A stretch of DNA of 64,000 nt. Origin: a virus. The notes beneath the pieces are model-generated. The model was not told the origin of the DNA. It was given only the letters and a program-made list of their open reading frames with translations, and searched no databases. The stretch's first letter is position 1; every line of letters begins with the position of its first letter. Positions 45,162 through 55,331 of this stretch are shown here, in pieces. Position numbers and translations under genes: made by a program. The stretch is from the IMG/VR virus record IMGVR_UViG_3300031688_001478, positions 37,135-101,134 of that record; one strand, given 5' to 3'.

Positions 45162-45989
45162 ATGAAGCTAGCCGTTTGCGGTTGCTCATGGTCCTCAGTA
45201 GATCCACAGCATAAAGGAATCGAATTCGGTTCTTTAATATCCTCACACATAAATGCAGAATATTACAACTTAGCTAAACCTGGTTGTAGTAACTTTGGCA
45301 TTGCACTACAAGTAGACTATGCATTAAAACACTACGATCCAGACGTGTTTATTATAAATGCTACAACAGTTACTAGAGAAGAAATCAAACTTAAAGACTC
45401 GCCACGTTACGATCCTGAAAAAGGCTGGGATAACGTAGATTTTAACCATGTGCTGATAGAGAAGTATAGGGACGAACATGCTCCCGGCTATGGCAAAGGA
45501 TATGCTCCTACGATAATGATAGACAGTTACGGCAGTATCTTTAATGAAGATATAGATAAGACTTTAGCAGACAATAACATAGTACAACGATACGAAAGAG
45601 CATTTACTAACAATAGTTTTGAAGCACTAAAAAAGCATTTTTTGTACATATATGATGCTGATGTACAGAGACACAAACAGCAAATGATATTAACCTATGC
45701 CTTACAAAAATTGCAATTAAAAGGCAAAAAAGTTATATTCTCACCCAACACATTTGACTGGGCAGAAGGATATGATATGGTGTCTAGGGATCCTTATGCT
45801 AAGGTATGCACTAAATGGGATATACCCAATACCATGCTACAGCAGAAAGGCATAGCAGATTATTTGTCAGTGTGCGATGACTTATGGGGCGGATGGGAAA
45901 ATAGTCCAGGCACACAATATGACCACCACTTGCCGTTAGAAGCACACCAAGCCTATGTTGAAACACTAAAACCGTATTTAACAACGTAG
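45162..45989 (+). CDS. SGNH/GDSL-like hydrolase inserted among head genes
   Basis: A 275-aa protein directly after the small core gene with no gap. The N-terminal block LAVCGCSWSS has a Ser in the position of the GDS(L) nucleophile, NLAKPGCSNFGIA holds a Gly and Asn in likely oxyanion blocks, and the C-terminal YDHHLPLEAH gives the Asp-x-x-His pair. This is the SGNH pattern seen in several marine phage proteins. It has no signal peptide. It may remove acyl groups from host glycans or modify virion proteins; substrate unknown. It breaks the T4 head order, so it is probably acquired cargo. Confidence 0.7.
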   Translation: MKLAVCGCSWSSVDPQHKGIEFGSLISSHINAEYYNLAKPGCSNFGIALQVDYALKHYDPDVFIINATTVTREEIKLKDSPRYDPEKGWDNVDFNHVLIEKYRDEHAPGYGKGYAPTIMIDSYGSIFNEDIDKTLADNNIVQRYERAFTNNSFEALKKHFLYIYDADVQRHKQQMILTYALQKLQLKGKKVIFSPNTFDWAEGYDMVSRDPYAKVCTKWDIPNTMLQQKGIADYLSVCDDLWGGWENSPGTQYDHHLPLEAHQAYVETLKPYLTT

Positions 45990-46009
45990 TTTTCTTAAAC
46001 GTAGCAAAG

Positions 46010-46017
46010 TATAAATA
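46010..46017 (+). promoter_or_regulatory. Late promoter box (TATAAATA) for core-protease-scaffold-capsid genes
   Basis: Perfect T4 late consensus in the 206-nt gap before the acidic core gene. T4-like initiation gives a leader of about 170 nt. An ACTATAATTATAGGAG stretch just before the ATG contains a -10-like TATAAT without a clear -35. Confidence 0.7.
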
Positions 46018-46195
46018 TTCTTTACATATACACTATAATCACACATTTCATTCCAAATGGGCTTGTTTTAGCCTATAACTATTCAAAAACCCCACCACCG
46101 TATAAGTATTACACATATTAAGATGTAAATACAATTTTTGCTGTATAACGGCATAAAAAACATTCATTTTATACTATAATTATAGGAGCTCAATA

Positions 46196-46948
46196 ATGTC
46201 AGAACGCAATAAATTAGAACAAGTTCTCGAACTACTACTTGCAGAAGATAACGAGCGTGCCGAAGAGCTACTTCACGAATATGTCGTTGAAACTGCTCGA
46301 GCCGAGTACGAGCGTATCTTAGACGAAGATGAAGTAGTCGAAACTGAAGAAACTGAAGAAGAAGCAGTTGAAGAGTCTGAGGAATCAGAAGAAGAAGCAG
46401 TTGAAGAAGCTATTGATGATAGCGATCCAGAAGCAGATTTTGTTAGCGATGTAGCAGATACAGACGCTGGAATTGATGACGATGAGATTGGCGGATTCGG
46501 AAGCGAAGAAGAAGCTGGTGAAGAAGAAGATTTAGAAGACAAAGTCGACAGTTTAGAAGACGAACTTGAAGATTTAAGAGCTGAATTTGAAAAATTACTT
46601 TCAGGCGAAGAAGAAGGCGAAGGCGAAGAATTGCCAGTAGACATGGACATGGAAATGGACATGGAACAGCCAGAAGAAGAGTCAATTGAATATGATTTAG
46701 ACGAGGAAGTTGAAGAAGACGAAGAAGTAGTTGAAGAAGCTACTAAATTGTCTGACACTGTAGCGGCACCAAAAGGTGGCGAAGCAGACAGCAAAGAATC
46801 CCCTTTAACTAAAAAGCCAAAAGCAACTGTAGTAACTGGAGCAGGAACACCTGTTAAAGCTAACGACGGCGGCGAAGGCAAAAAAGGCGAATCAGCTAAA
46901 GACCATACACCAACTGATAACATCAAGGTTTTGCCTAAAAAGGCATAA
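46196..46948 (+). CDS. Acidic prohead core protein (gp68-like)
   Basis: A 250-aa protein, extremely acidic through residues 40-180 with runs of Glu/Asp and the coiled coil DLEDKVDSLEDELEDLRAEF, then a Lys/Gly/Thr-rich tail. Its position before gp21 and its composition match the prohead core proteins gp67/gp68 of T4-like phages, which fill the scaffold and are cut by gp21. The N-terminus (LEQVLELLLAEDNERAEELL) is helical. Start at 46196 after TAGGAG. Low complexity means that function rests mainly on location. Confidence 0.75.
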   Translation: MSERNKLEQVLELLLAEDNERAEELLHEYVVETARAEYERILDEDEVVETEETEEEAVEESEESEEEAVEEAIDDSDPEADFVSDVADTDAGIDDDEIGGFGSEEEAGEEEDLEDKVDSLEDELEDLRAEFEKLLSGEEEGEGEELPVDMDMEMDMEQPEEESIEYDLDEEVEEDEEVVEEATKLSDTVAAPKGGEADSKESPLTKKPKATVVTGAGTPVKANDGGEGKKGESAKDHTPTDNIKVLPKKA

Positions 46949-46971
46949 CTGAACTTTAAGGTATATTAATA

Positions 46972-47598
46972 GTGCGTAAGTTATACGAATATATGAGTCC
47001 AGAAGCCAGTAAGATTCAATTACTTGAATCTAATGACGGAAAGGATTTATTTATGGCTGGTTTATTCATCCAAGGCGATGTTAAAAATCAGAATGGCAGG
47101 GTTTATCCAAAAGATGAAATCCAACGTGCTGTTGAGAACGTTACAGCAAGATTATCAACTGGTGAGACTGTGATGGGTGAGTTAGATCACCCAGAAGAGT
47201 TACAAATTAACCTAGACAGAGTTAGTCATATCATTACAGAAATGCAATGTGATGGCAGTGATGGAATGGGTAAATTGAAAATTATCGATACACCGATGGG
47301 AAACATTGCAAGAGCTTTATTAAAAGCTGGTGCAAAGTTAGGAGTAAGTAGTAGAGGAAGTGGTAATGTTAATGAGTCAGGTCGTGTGTCTGATTTTGAT
47401 ATCATTACTGTTGATATTGTTGCTCAACCTTCGGCGCCCGATGCTTATCCAAAGACAATTTATGAGTCTTTGTTTAATATGGAAGGCGGTAGCATGTTAC
47501 ATGAGATCGCTAAAGACTATACACACGGAAACATTGGTGCTGAGAAGCATCTAACTAAACAAATCATTAATTTTATTAATGAATTAAAATTGAGGTAG
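46972..47598 (+). CDS. 21: Prohead maturation protease gp21
   Basis: The 208-aa serine protease (T4: 212 aa) that cuts scaffold and capsid proteins. The catalytic His73 lies in GELDHPE and the nucleophile Ser126 in LGVSSRGSG, followed by an acidic block (SDFDIITVDIVAQPSAPDA). The start is a GTG after AAGG; no ATG is available before residue 8. It sits between the acidic core protein and gp22 in the standard order. T4 gp21 cuts after Leu/Ile-x-Glu; a matching IQE site exists near residue 41 of the capsid protein here. Confidence 0.95.
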   Translation: MRKLYEYMSPEASKIQLLESNDGKDLFMAGLFIQGDVKNQNGRVYPKDEIQRAVENVTARLSTGETVMGELDHPEELQINLDRVSHIITEMQCDGSDGMGKLKIIDTPMGNIARALLKAGAKLGVSSRGSGNVNESGRVSDFDIITVDIVAQPSAPDAYPKTIYESLFNMEGGSMLHEIAKDYTHGNIGAEKHLTKQIINFINELKLR

Positions 47599-47607
47599 GA
47601 GACTACT

Positions 47608-48717
47608 ATGGCAGTAAATTTTGAGGACCTGATCGAGTCTAGTGATATTAACGAAGAAGTTCGTACAAGTATCGTTGAGGCATGGGAAAGTCGTCTTGCC
47701 GAAGCCAAAGAACAACTTACAGCAGAATTAAGAGAAGAGTTTGCTCAGAGATATGAGCATGACAAAGGTCTTATTGTTGAAGCAGTTGACGGTTTTATTC
47801 ATCAGCGTATCGAAGCAGAAGTTGCCGAGATTGCTGAAGATAAAAAAGCTGTTGCTGGTGAAAGAGTTGCTTATAAAAAGGCTATCAGTGAACATAGCAC
47901 AAAGCTAAACAAGTTTGTGTCTGAACAACTAGCAAAAGAGATTAAAGAGTTAAGAGCTGAACGTTCTAACGTTGCAGAACATGTAACTAAACTCGACGAT
48001 TTTGTTGTTGAACAGCTGGCTGGAGAGCTTAAAGAATTCCATTCAGACAAGCAGGAACTAGTAGAGCAAAAAGTGAAAATGATGAGAGAAGGCAAAAAAC
48101 AACTTGCTGAATCAAAATCAGACTTCATTAAACGTGCCGCTGATACAGTTGAAAAAACAGTAAACGCTATTGTAAAAGAGAACGTTTCCAGTTTTAAAGA
48201 CGATATTACCGCCGCAAGAGAAAACGATTTTGGTCGTAGAATATTTGAATCATTTGCAAATGAGTATCGTTCAAGTTACTTGAATGAAACCTCTGATGTA
48301 AAAGACTTACAGAAAGAAATCGCAGACGTTAAGAAAACATTAGAAGAAACTAAAGCCCAAGCGGTAGCCACTGCTGAAGCAAAATCACTAGTTGAATCTA
48401 AGTTGAACGTAGCTAATGATTTAATGAATCGTAAAGATGCATTAAGTGAGCTACTTAAACCTCTTAGCAAAAGCAAAAAAGAATTAATGGTAGATTTACT
48501 CGAAAGTGTAAAGACTGAGAACTTAGAGAAGCAATTCAATAAGTATCTCCCATCTGTTTTAGATGGAGAAGTTCCAGCAGTAGAGAGTAGGAAAGCAATT
48601 AATGAATCAGTTGTGTCAACACACACTGGTAATAAAAACGTTCAGCCTTCATCGGAAGATGAACAGGACGTGGTTGAAATTAACCAAATCCGTAAATTAG
48701 CCGGACTTTCAAATTAG
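47608..48717 (+). CDS. 22: Prohead scaffold core protein gp22
   Basis: A 369-aa, highly charged protein, almost all helical and coiled coil, with repeated LNKFVSEQLAKEIKELRAER / LDDFVVEQLAGELKEFHSDK units near residues 95-150. It matches gp22, the main assembly core around which gp23 polymerises and which gp21 later destroys. The C-terminus VVEINQIRKLAGLSN is typical of the family. It is longer than T4 gp22 (269 aa), perhaps by duplication of the coiled-coil unit. GTAGGAG lies upstream of the ATG. Confidence 0.9.
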   Translation: MAVNFEDLIESSDINEEVRTSIVEAWESRLAEAKEQLTAELREEFAQRYEHDKGLIVEAVDGFIHQRIEAEVAEIAEDKKAVAGERVAYKKAISEHSTKLNKFVSEQLAKEIKELRAERSNVAEHVTKLDDFVVEQLAGELKEFHSDKQELVEQKVKMMREGKKQLAESKSDFIKRAADTVEKTVNAIVKENVSSFKDDITAARENDFGRRIFESFANEYRSSYLNETSDVKDLQKEIADVKKTLEETKAQAVATAEAKSLVESKLNVANDLMNRKDALSELLKPLSKSKKELMVDLLESVKTENLEKQFNKYLPSVLDGEVPAVESRKAINESVVSTHTGNKNVQPSSEDEQDVVEINQIRKLAGLSN

Positions 48718-48727
48718 GAGATAAGAA

Positions 48728-49867
48728 ATGGCAGAATTATTTGAGAGCAATTGGTCAGCTACCAAAGACGCACTTTTAGAAGGACTTAACGGTTCTAGAA
48801 AGAGTACTTTGGACGTAGTCCTGGAAAACACTAAAAGATATATTCAGGAATCAGCATCAAGTGGTGCTACACAGGCTGGCAACGTTGCTACATTAAACAA
48901 AGTAATGTTACCTCTAATCAGAAGGGTTATGCCTTCAGTTATAGCTAACGAACTTGTGGGCGTACAGCCTATGAGTGGCCCAGTTGGGCAAATCCACACA
49001 CTAAGAACACGTTATGCCGAAGCGGCAACTGGCGTGAACCCAGGTGATGAGGCTCTTAGCCCATTTAAGATTGCTAACGCTTACTCAGGAAATCCAGACG
49101 CTACTGCAAGTAGTGAAGGAACTGCTGGTAAGAAATTAAGCATCCAAATCTTAAAACAAACAGTTGAAGCAAAAACAAGACGTCTATCTGCAAGATGGAC
49201 ATTTGAAGCGGCACAAGATGCTGAATCAATGCATGGTCTTGATGTTGAAGCTGAAATTATGCAGGCATTGGCACAAGAAATCGTAGTAGAAATTGACCAA
49301 GAAATTATTGGTTCACTAAGATCTCTAGCTGGCGCAGGTACTACCCTAGACTTTAACGCAGTAACTGGCACACAGACTTACGTCGGTGACAGACATGCGG
49401 TATTGGCTATTGAGATCAATAGAGCGGCGAATAGAATCGCGGCTAGAACTAGACGTGGCGCTGGTAACTATATTGTTGTTTCACCTGAAGCACTTACAAT
49501 ATTACAATCAGCATCTACTTCAACGTTCGCAAGAACTACTGAAGGTTCATTCGAAGCACCTACTAACACTAAACTAGCTGGAGTCCTTAATGGCTCTATC
49601 AAAGTTTTTGTTGATAGTTATGCGGCTGATGGAACTAAAGTACTTGTTGGATACAAAGGTTCATCAGAAACTGATGCTCCTGCGTTCTATTGTCCTTACA
49701 TCCCATTAATGTCAACAGGTCCAGTAATGGATCCAAGTACATTTGAACCAGTAGTTTCGTTCATGACCAGATATGGTTACATTGAACTTACTAACACTGC
49801 TTCATCTTTGGGTAACGCGGCAGACTACGTTGACGCAATAACATTGTCAAACGTTGCATTCCAATAA
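48728..49867 (+). CDS. 23: Major capsid protein gp23
   Basis: The 379-aa capsid protein (T4: 521 aa; marine T4-likes are usually shorter). The signature region NELVGVQPMSGPVGQIHTLR and the later IVVSPEALTILQSA and VDSYAADGTKVLVGYKG are diagnostic of gp23. A candidate gp21 cleavage site is YIQE just before SASSG, after about residue 41. AGGAGATAAG precedes the ATG. A strong terminator follows 31 nt after the stop, closing the head operon. Confidence 0.96.
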   Translation: MAELFESNWSATKDALLEGLNGSRKSTLDVVLENTKRYIQESASSGATQAGNVATLNKVMLPLIRRVMPSVIANELVGVQPMSGPVGQIHTLRTRYAEAATGVNPGDEALSPFKIANAYSGNPDATASSEGTAGKKLSIQILKQTVEAKTRRLSARWTFEAAQDAESMHGLDVEAEIMQALAQEIVVEIDQEIIGSLRSLAGAGTTLDFNAVTGTQTYVGDRHAVLAIEINRAANRIAARTRRGAGNYIVVSPEALTILQSASTSTFARTTEGSFEAPTNTKLAGVLNGSIKVFVDSYAADGTKVLVGYKGSSETDAPAFYCPYIPLMSTGPVMDPSTFEPVVSFMTRYGYIELTNTASSLGNAADYVDAITLSNVAFQ

Positions 49868-49898
49868 GATTTATCTTAAAGGTCTAAAGAAACAAATT

Positions 49899-49926
49899 AA
49901 AAGCACACTTAGGTGTGCTTTTTTTT
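49899..49926 (+). terminator. Intrinsic terminator after gp23
   Basis: AAGCACAC and GTGTGCTT form an 8-bp stem around TTAG, followed by an eight-T run. It ends the head-gene transcript before the fibre promoter. Confidence 0.95.
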
Positions 49927-49951
49927 GACTTGAAAAAAATCCCGCAAGAAA

Positions 49952-49959
49952 GATAAATA
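49952..49959 (+). promoter_or_regulatory. Late promoter box (GATAAATA) for first fibre
   Basis: GATAAATA 41 nt before the ATG at 50001 and just after the capsid terminator. An AGGA site lies between them. Confidence 0.75.
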
Positions 49960-50000
49960 CAACTAAAGCAATTATTTAAATTTGTAGGATTTAGAATATA

Positions 50001-53000
50001 ATGACAAAACAATCGAATTTTAACCCAGAATCGGATCTGAAAGTAAAAGGTAGTTTATCCGTAGACACCCATTTGGCGGTCACAGGTAATACTGTAATAA
50101 CAGGAACGTTACAAGTTACAGGCGATACAACTTATCTTTCAGACACAGTAACACTTAACAATGCAAATGGTTATGTAATTAACGCTGACGCTGATTCAGG
50201 CACAGCATTCTTAGACATGCGTACTAACGTAGCAGACGCTAATGTGAGACTTGAATACGCTGGCGCAACTAACACCTTGCTAGTTAAAAATGATGATGGC
50301 ACAGTTACTACACTGGGCGTAACAGGTGATGTCACAGCAAGTGCTACAATTACTGGTGCTACATTTACAGACGGCACAGCGACTATTACGGGCGGCGTAG
50401 GCACCGGTTTTACAAGTGTTACTTCAACAGAATTTGTTGGACACTTAACAGGACCAGTAACTGGTACAGCCACAATTGCAGACAAATTTACAAATGACAG
50501 AACATTAACACTCACAGGTGATGTTGCAGGTAGTATTGCACTAGGACTTAATGCTACAAGTTCAGCACCAAGCATGAGTGTAACAATACAAGCAAATTCA
50601 GTTGCATTAGGAACAGATACAACGGGTAACTATGTTGCAACAATTACAGGCGGCACAGGTTTAACGTCTACTGTAGTTACAGGTGAAAGCGTAACTCCAA
50701 CTATTAACTTAGATAACACGGCAGTTACTCCAGCAACTTACGGAACAGCAGGATCAACAGGAACATTTACAGTTGACCAACAAGGCAGAATAACAAGCGG
50801 TGTAACAACACCTATAGTAATTACAGCATCACAAGTTTCTGACTTTACAACAGCCGCAGAACTACTTTTAAGTATCAGTGATGCAGGCGGAGACGGAAGT
50901 TTAGCATACAACAATACAACAGGTGTATTTACATACACTGGCCCAAGTGCTTCAGAAGTAAGAGCACACTTAACAGCTGGAACAGGCTTAACAGTTACTA
51001 ACGGTGAATTTGTACTAGATACTACAGCAGTAACAGGTGCAAGTTATGGTAGTGCAACAGCAATACCTACATTCACTGTAGATGCAGAAGGCAGACTAAC
51101 AGCGGCGGCAGATTTAAACATTGCAGTACCAAGCTCACAGATTACAGATTTTGCAGAATCAGTTGACGACCAAGTTAATACACTATTAGTTGCGGGCACA
51201 AACTTAACCAAAGTTTACGATGATGCGGCAAATACATTAACGTTGGATACTGGATCAACAGTTATATTAACAACTGGTAACCAAAGTTTAGCAGGCACTA
51301 AGACATTTACAGGCTCTGTGGACTTAACAGGAGCAACTACAACGGTAGCAACACCTTCAGCTGATGCACATGTGTCAACGAAAAAATATGTAGATGACGA
51401 AATTGCAACTATTGTTGGTACAGCCGGAGCAACATTAGATACGCTAGGCGAAATTGCAACAGCATTAGGCAATGATGCCGCTCTTAATACAACATTAGTA
51501 AACTCTATAGCAACAAAACTTCCATTAGCAGGCGGAACAATGTCCGGTGCTATTGCTATGAGTACAAATAAAATTACTGGATTAGGCACTCCTAGTGCAA
51601 CAACAGATGCTACAACTAAGGCATACGTTGATACTGCAAATACACAGATGGAAGCGTATGTATTGCTAAAACAATCAATAGAACGAGGCCATACTAATAC
51701 TACTACGGCATTGAAAGTTAATAGAGCAATTAGAGTAGATTCTCCTTCCATGAATTGGAAAAACTTATCTGACGCATCATATACAGCAAATAACAATATT
51801 AATTTAGAAACAGAAGTTGACGGGTTAGATGGCGGCACACCAGGAGTAAGTTTTACACCAGTATTGACTGGAACTGAACACGGTCTAATAACTATAGGCA
51901 AACAAGGCGGAATAACTCAGCAAATACAAGGTAACAAGGTCATATCAGGATCACTAAGGATTGCACCAGGTATAGATGTTAATAATGCCGCAAATGTCGA
52001 TAACCAGGGTAGCGGTGTTTTAACAATTAACGGCAATGTGGTTAACAGCAGTACAACACTTGTAACCGCAGGTAGCTTTGTAGTAGGCAACAAGTACACA
52101 ATTGCAGTTGTAGGAACAACTAATTATACATTAGTTGGTGCCGCAAATAACACTGTAGGCACATTCTTTATTGCAACAGGTGTTGGTGCAGGCACAGGTA
52201 GAGCAACACATCATAACAATCAATGGCTAACAAACGTAAACCATTCATTCTTTAAGCACACAATTGCCGCCGGTGAAAGTGCGTTATCCATCTTAGGTGG
52301 TAACATTTATTACAGTACTAAATCATCTGAAATTACACCTTACTTAGTAAGCGATACTAGTGGTGCAGGATCAATATCAACAGCTAGTGGCATCGACACT
52401 ACTAAGAAACTTGGCGTTGACCAAGCACATTTCCAAACATTCGGTAACAGCACAATGTATATTGGTGATATTGGAAATGTAGCAACATATACAACAGTTC
52501 AATATGGTGGAAGTTCTTATACAACTGGCAATAGACCATTAGAAAGATTAACAATTGACGGCGGTATAGTACTTGGAGCCAGACAAGCAGACGACTCTAT
52601 TTTAGTTAACGGTACTGTTTTCTTTGACAATGACAGACTTAAAACTGTAGAAGGCGGTATTATTAAAAACGTAACAACAGCAACAGTTGATACGGTTAAT
52701 TATACAACAGGCACAGGCAGAATAGCAATAAATGATTATCAAGGTGGTGAAAACTATCTTGCCGCTCTTGCACAAGGTACAGACATATCAATAACTAAAG
52801 CAAGTAATGTTGCGGCAAACGTTATTACTATTAGTTCAAATACATCAAGCATTGTTAATACAGCAAAAAGTTCTTTGAGTGCCACAGGTGCTAACATTAG
52901 TTACGATGGCGCAGGAGCATTTACAAGTACTGTAGGAGCATTGACAACAACTAATGTTGCAGAAGGTTCAAATTTATACTTTACAGATGAAAGAGTAGAT

Positions 53001-55265
53001 GACAGAGTTAGTTCTTTACTAGTTGGCGGAGCAAACGTAACTTTAACTTACAATGATGCCGCAGGCACATTAACAGTTGATGCAGATTTACTTGGCGATA
53101 TTACAAGTGTAGTAGCTGGAGCAGGTATGACCGGCGGAGCAACTACAGGTGATGCAACACTAAACGTTATAGGCGGAAATGGTATTACCGTTTCAGCTGA
53201 TGCAGTAATAACAGACGATACTTACATAAAAAACTTATTCAATGCATCTGGTTCTCAATTAAGTTACACTAACGGTATATTTACAAGTACCGCAGATAAT
53301 TATAATGCTTGGAGTTTTACAACAGATACAGCAGGCAACCAAGCAGTTAGTAGCGCCGGCTTAGTTAGTATACTAGGCGGAACAAACATGGATGTTACCC
53401 ACAGTGGTAGCACAATTACAATTTCAACACTTGCAGATATAACAGGTATAATTGCTGGCTCAGGTATGACCGGAGGCGGAACAACTGGTTCTCCTACACT
53501 AAACGTTATAGGTGGAAAAGGCATTACTGCTAGTGCAAATGAAATTGCATTAGACTTTACAGATTTTAATACAAGTAATATTACAGAAAATACAAACTTA
53601 TATTACACAGATGCGAGAGCAGATGCAAGAATTACAGCATCAAGTACAAGTGCTTTAAGTGAAGGAACAAATTTATATTACACAAATGCTAGAGCAGATG
53701 CAAGAATTACAAATGCACTTATAGATGAAGATACTATGGTAACTAATAGTGCTACTAAATTACCTTCACAGCAATCTGTTAAATCATACGTTGACACGAA
53801 AGTGGCGTCTATCATTGGCGGATCGTTAGATTTAAGTAGCAAAGATACAGATGATTTAAGCGAAGGTAGTTCAAATTTATATTATACAAATGCTAGAGCA
53901 GACGCTAGAGTAGACGCAGGTTTTACTGCTAAGTCCACAACAAATTTAAGCGAAGGCACAAATTTATATTATACAAATGCAAGAGCAGATGCTAGAATTA
54001 CAGCATCAAGTACAAGTGCTTTAAGTGAAGGCACTAACTTGTATTACACAAATGCAAGAGCAGATGCTAGAATTACAAATGCATTAGTTGACGAAGATAA
54101 TATGGCATCAAATAGTGCTACTAAACTTCCAAGTCAGCAAAGTGTTAAAGCATACGTTGATTCACAGGTAGCAAGTAAAGATAATACAGACGAAATAACA
54201 GAAGGTTCGACTAATTTATACTTTACAAATGCAAGAGCAGACGCTAGAATAACAGCGGCTAGTACAAGTGATTTATCAGAAGGCACGAACCTTTACTTTA
54301 CAAATGCTAGAGCAGACACAAGAGCAAATAGTGCCTTTGATACTAAATTTGCGGCACAAACCACAACTGGTTTATCAGAAGGAACAAATTTATATTACAC
54401 GAATGCTAGAGCAGATGCAAGAATTACTAACGTATTAGTTGACGAAGATAATATGGCATCAAATAGTGCTACTAAACTTCCAAGTCAGCAATCAGTAAAA
54501 GCATACGTTGATTCACAAGTAGCAAGTAAAGATAATACAGACGAAATAACAGAAGGTTCAACTAACTTATACTTTACAAATGCTAGAGCTGATGCAAGAA
54601 TTACAGCATCAAGTACAAGTGCTTTAAGTGAAGGCACAAACTTATACTTTACAAATGCAAGAGCAGATGCAAGAATTACCAAAGCGGCAATTGATGCTCT
54701 TAATGTAGATGCAGATACATTAGATAGTATTAGTAGTGCAAGTTTCTTAAGAAGCGATGCGGCAGATACGCATAGTGCCGACATTACCCCTAGCACAAAC
54801 AATACAATTAACTTAGGTTCTGCTTCTAATAAGTATGCAAATGTTTATGCAACGACATTTAATGGTGTTGCAACCACAGCCCAGTATGCGGATTTGGCAG
54901 AAAACTATCTAGCAGATGCAGACTATCCACCAGGCACAGTATTAGTACTAGGCGGAGAACAAGAAGTAACAGTGACATCTGAATTCAATAATTCTAAAGT
55001 AGCAGGTGTTGTAAGTACAGACCCAGCACACTTAATGAATTCCGCACTTTCCGGGCAATTTGTTAAAGCAGTTGCACTTAGAGGACGAGTTCCTGTAAGA
55101 GTAGTTGGTATAGTTAGCAAAGGTGATGTGCTAATAACTAGTTCTACCCCAGGCGTGGCAATGGTCAGTTCCGATCCACACTTTGCAGGTGCGGCATGCA
55201 TTATTGGTAAAGCAATATCCAATAAAGAACATGCTGGCGAAGGCATTGTAGAAGTACTAGTTTAA
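50001..55265 (+). CDS. Large repeat tail fibre / adhesin 1
   Basis: A 1,754-aa fibre-like protein rich in Thr, Ala, Gly and Asn. The N-terminal 70 residues are short beta repeats (LSVDTHLAVTGNTVITGTLQ). The middle has GAGMTGGATTGDATLNVIGG-type blocks and a GNKYTIAVVGTTNYTLVGAA module of a kind common in phage fibres. Residues about 1190-1555 are many copies of LSEGTNLYYTNARADARI, some in near-identical DNA. The C-terminal domain (AQYADLAENYLADADYPPGT onward) is shared with the next gene and may be an intramolecular chaperone or cleavage domain. It is probably a host-binding fibre. It has its own late promoter. Confidence 0.88.
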   Translation: MTKQSNFNPESDLKVKGSLSVDTHLAVTGNTVITGTLQVTGDTTYLSDTVTLNNANGYVINADADSGTAFLDMRTNVADANVRLEYAGATNTLLVKNDDGTVTTLGVTGDVTASATITGATFTDGTATITGGVGTGFTSVTSTEFVGHLTGPVTGTATIADKFTNDRTLTLTGDVAGSIALGLNATSSAPSMSVTIQANSVALGTDTTGNYVATITGGTGLTSTVVTGESVTPTINLDNTAVTPATYGTAGSTGTFTVDQQGRITSGVTTPIVITASQVSDFTTAAELLLSISDAGGDGSLAYNNTTGVFTYTGPSASEVRAHLTAGTGLTVTNGEFVLDTTAVTGASYGSATAIPTFTVDAEGRLTAAADLNIAVPSSQITDFAESVDDQVNTLLVAGTNLTKVYDDAANTLTLDTGSTVILTTGNQSLAGTKTFTGSVDLTGATTTVATPSADAHVSTKKYVDDEIATIVGTAGATLDTLGEIATALGNDAALNTTLVNSIATKLPLAGGTMSGAIAMSTNKITGLGTPSATTDATTKAYVDTANTQMEAYVLLKQSIERGHTNTTTALKVNRAIRVDSPSMNWKNLSDASYTANNNINLETEVDGLDGGTPGVSFTPVLTGTEHGLITIGKQGGITQQIQGNKVISGSLRIAPGIDVNNAANVDNQGSGVLTINGNVVNSSTTLVTAGSFVVGNKYTIAVVGTTNYTLVGAANNTVGTFFIATGVGAGTGRATHHNNQWLTNVNHSFFKHTIAAGESALSILGGNIYYSTKSSEITPYLVSDTSGAGSISTASGIDTTKKLGVDQAHFQTFGNSTMYIGDIGNVATYTTVQYGGSSYTTGNRPLERLTIDGGIVLGARQADDSILVNGTVFFDNDRLKTVEGGIIKNVTTATVDTVNYTTGTGRIAINDYQGGENYLAALAQGTDISITKASNVAANVITISSNTSSIVNTAKSSLSATGANISYDGAGAFTSTVGALTTTNVAEGSNLYFTDERVDDRVSSLLVGGANVTLTYNDAAGTLTVDADLLGDITSVVAGAGMTGGATTGDATLNVIGGNGITVSADAVITDDTYIKNLFNASGSQLSYTNGIFTSTADNYNAWSFTTDTAGNQAVSSAGLVSILGGTNMDVTHSGSTITISTLADITGIIAGSGMTGGGTTGSPTLNVIGGKGITASANEIALDFTDFNTSNITENTNLYYTDARADARITASSTSALSEGTNLYYTNARADARITNALIDEDTMVTNSATKLPSQQSVKSYVDTKVASIIGGSLDLSSKDTDDLSEGSSNLYYTNARADARVDAGFTAKSTTNLSEGTNLYYTNARADARITASSTSALSEGTNLYYTNARADARITNALVDEDNMASNSATKLPSQQSVKAYVDSQVASKDNTDEITEGSTNLYFTNARADARITAASTSDLSEGTNLYFTNARADTRANSAFDTKFAAQTTTGLSEGTNLYYTNARADARITNVLVDEDNMASNSATKLPSQQSVKAYVDSQVASKDNTDEITEGSTNLYFTNARADARITASSTSALSEGTNLYFTNARADARITKAAIDALNVDADTLDSISSASFLRSDAADTHSADITPSTNNTINLGSASNKYANVYATTFNGVATTAQYADLAENYLADADYPPGTVLVLGGEQEVTVTSEFNNSKVAGVVSTDPAHLMNSALSGQFVKAVALRGRVPVRVVGIVSKGDVLITSSTPGVAMVSSDPHFAGAACIIGKAISNKEHAGEGIVEVLV
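54087..54600 (+). repeat. Near-identical direct repeat, 351-nt period, inside fibre 1
   Basis: A block beginning GTTGACGAAGATAATATGGC occurs at 54087 and again at 54438. The match runs for roughly 150-170 nt with few changes. The period is 117 codons, so unequal recombination would add or remove a whole fibre segment in frame. Shorter copies of the NARADARI repeat flank it. Confidence 0.85.
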
Positions 55266-55298
55266 TAACTCGTAAACCAGTCCAAACTCCAACAAAAC

Positions 55299-55306
55299 GA
55301 TAAATA
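55299..55306 (+). promoter_or_regulatory. Late promoter box (GATAAATA) for second fibre
   Basis: GATAAATA 77 nt before the ATG at 55384. Confidence 0.75.
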
Positions 55307-55331
55307 TGTGCAATAGGGAAAACCTTATTGA

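Noticed and set aside
46273-46926. 217-codon Ser-rich antisense ORF
   Set aside because: It is the reverse complement of Glu/Asp codons in the acidic core protein, which gives Ser/Phe/Leu runs. No ribosome site or domain.
54485-55246. Minus-strand ORFs over fibre repeats
   Set aside because: They repeat with the fibre DNA and show only reversed repeat units.
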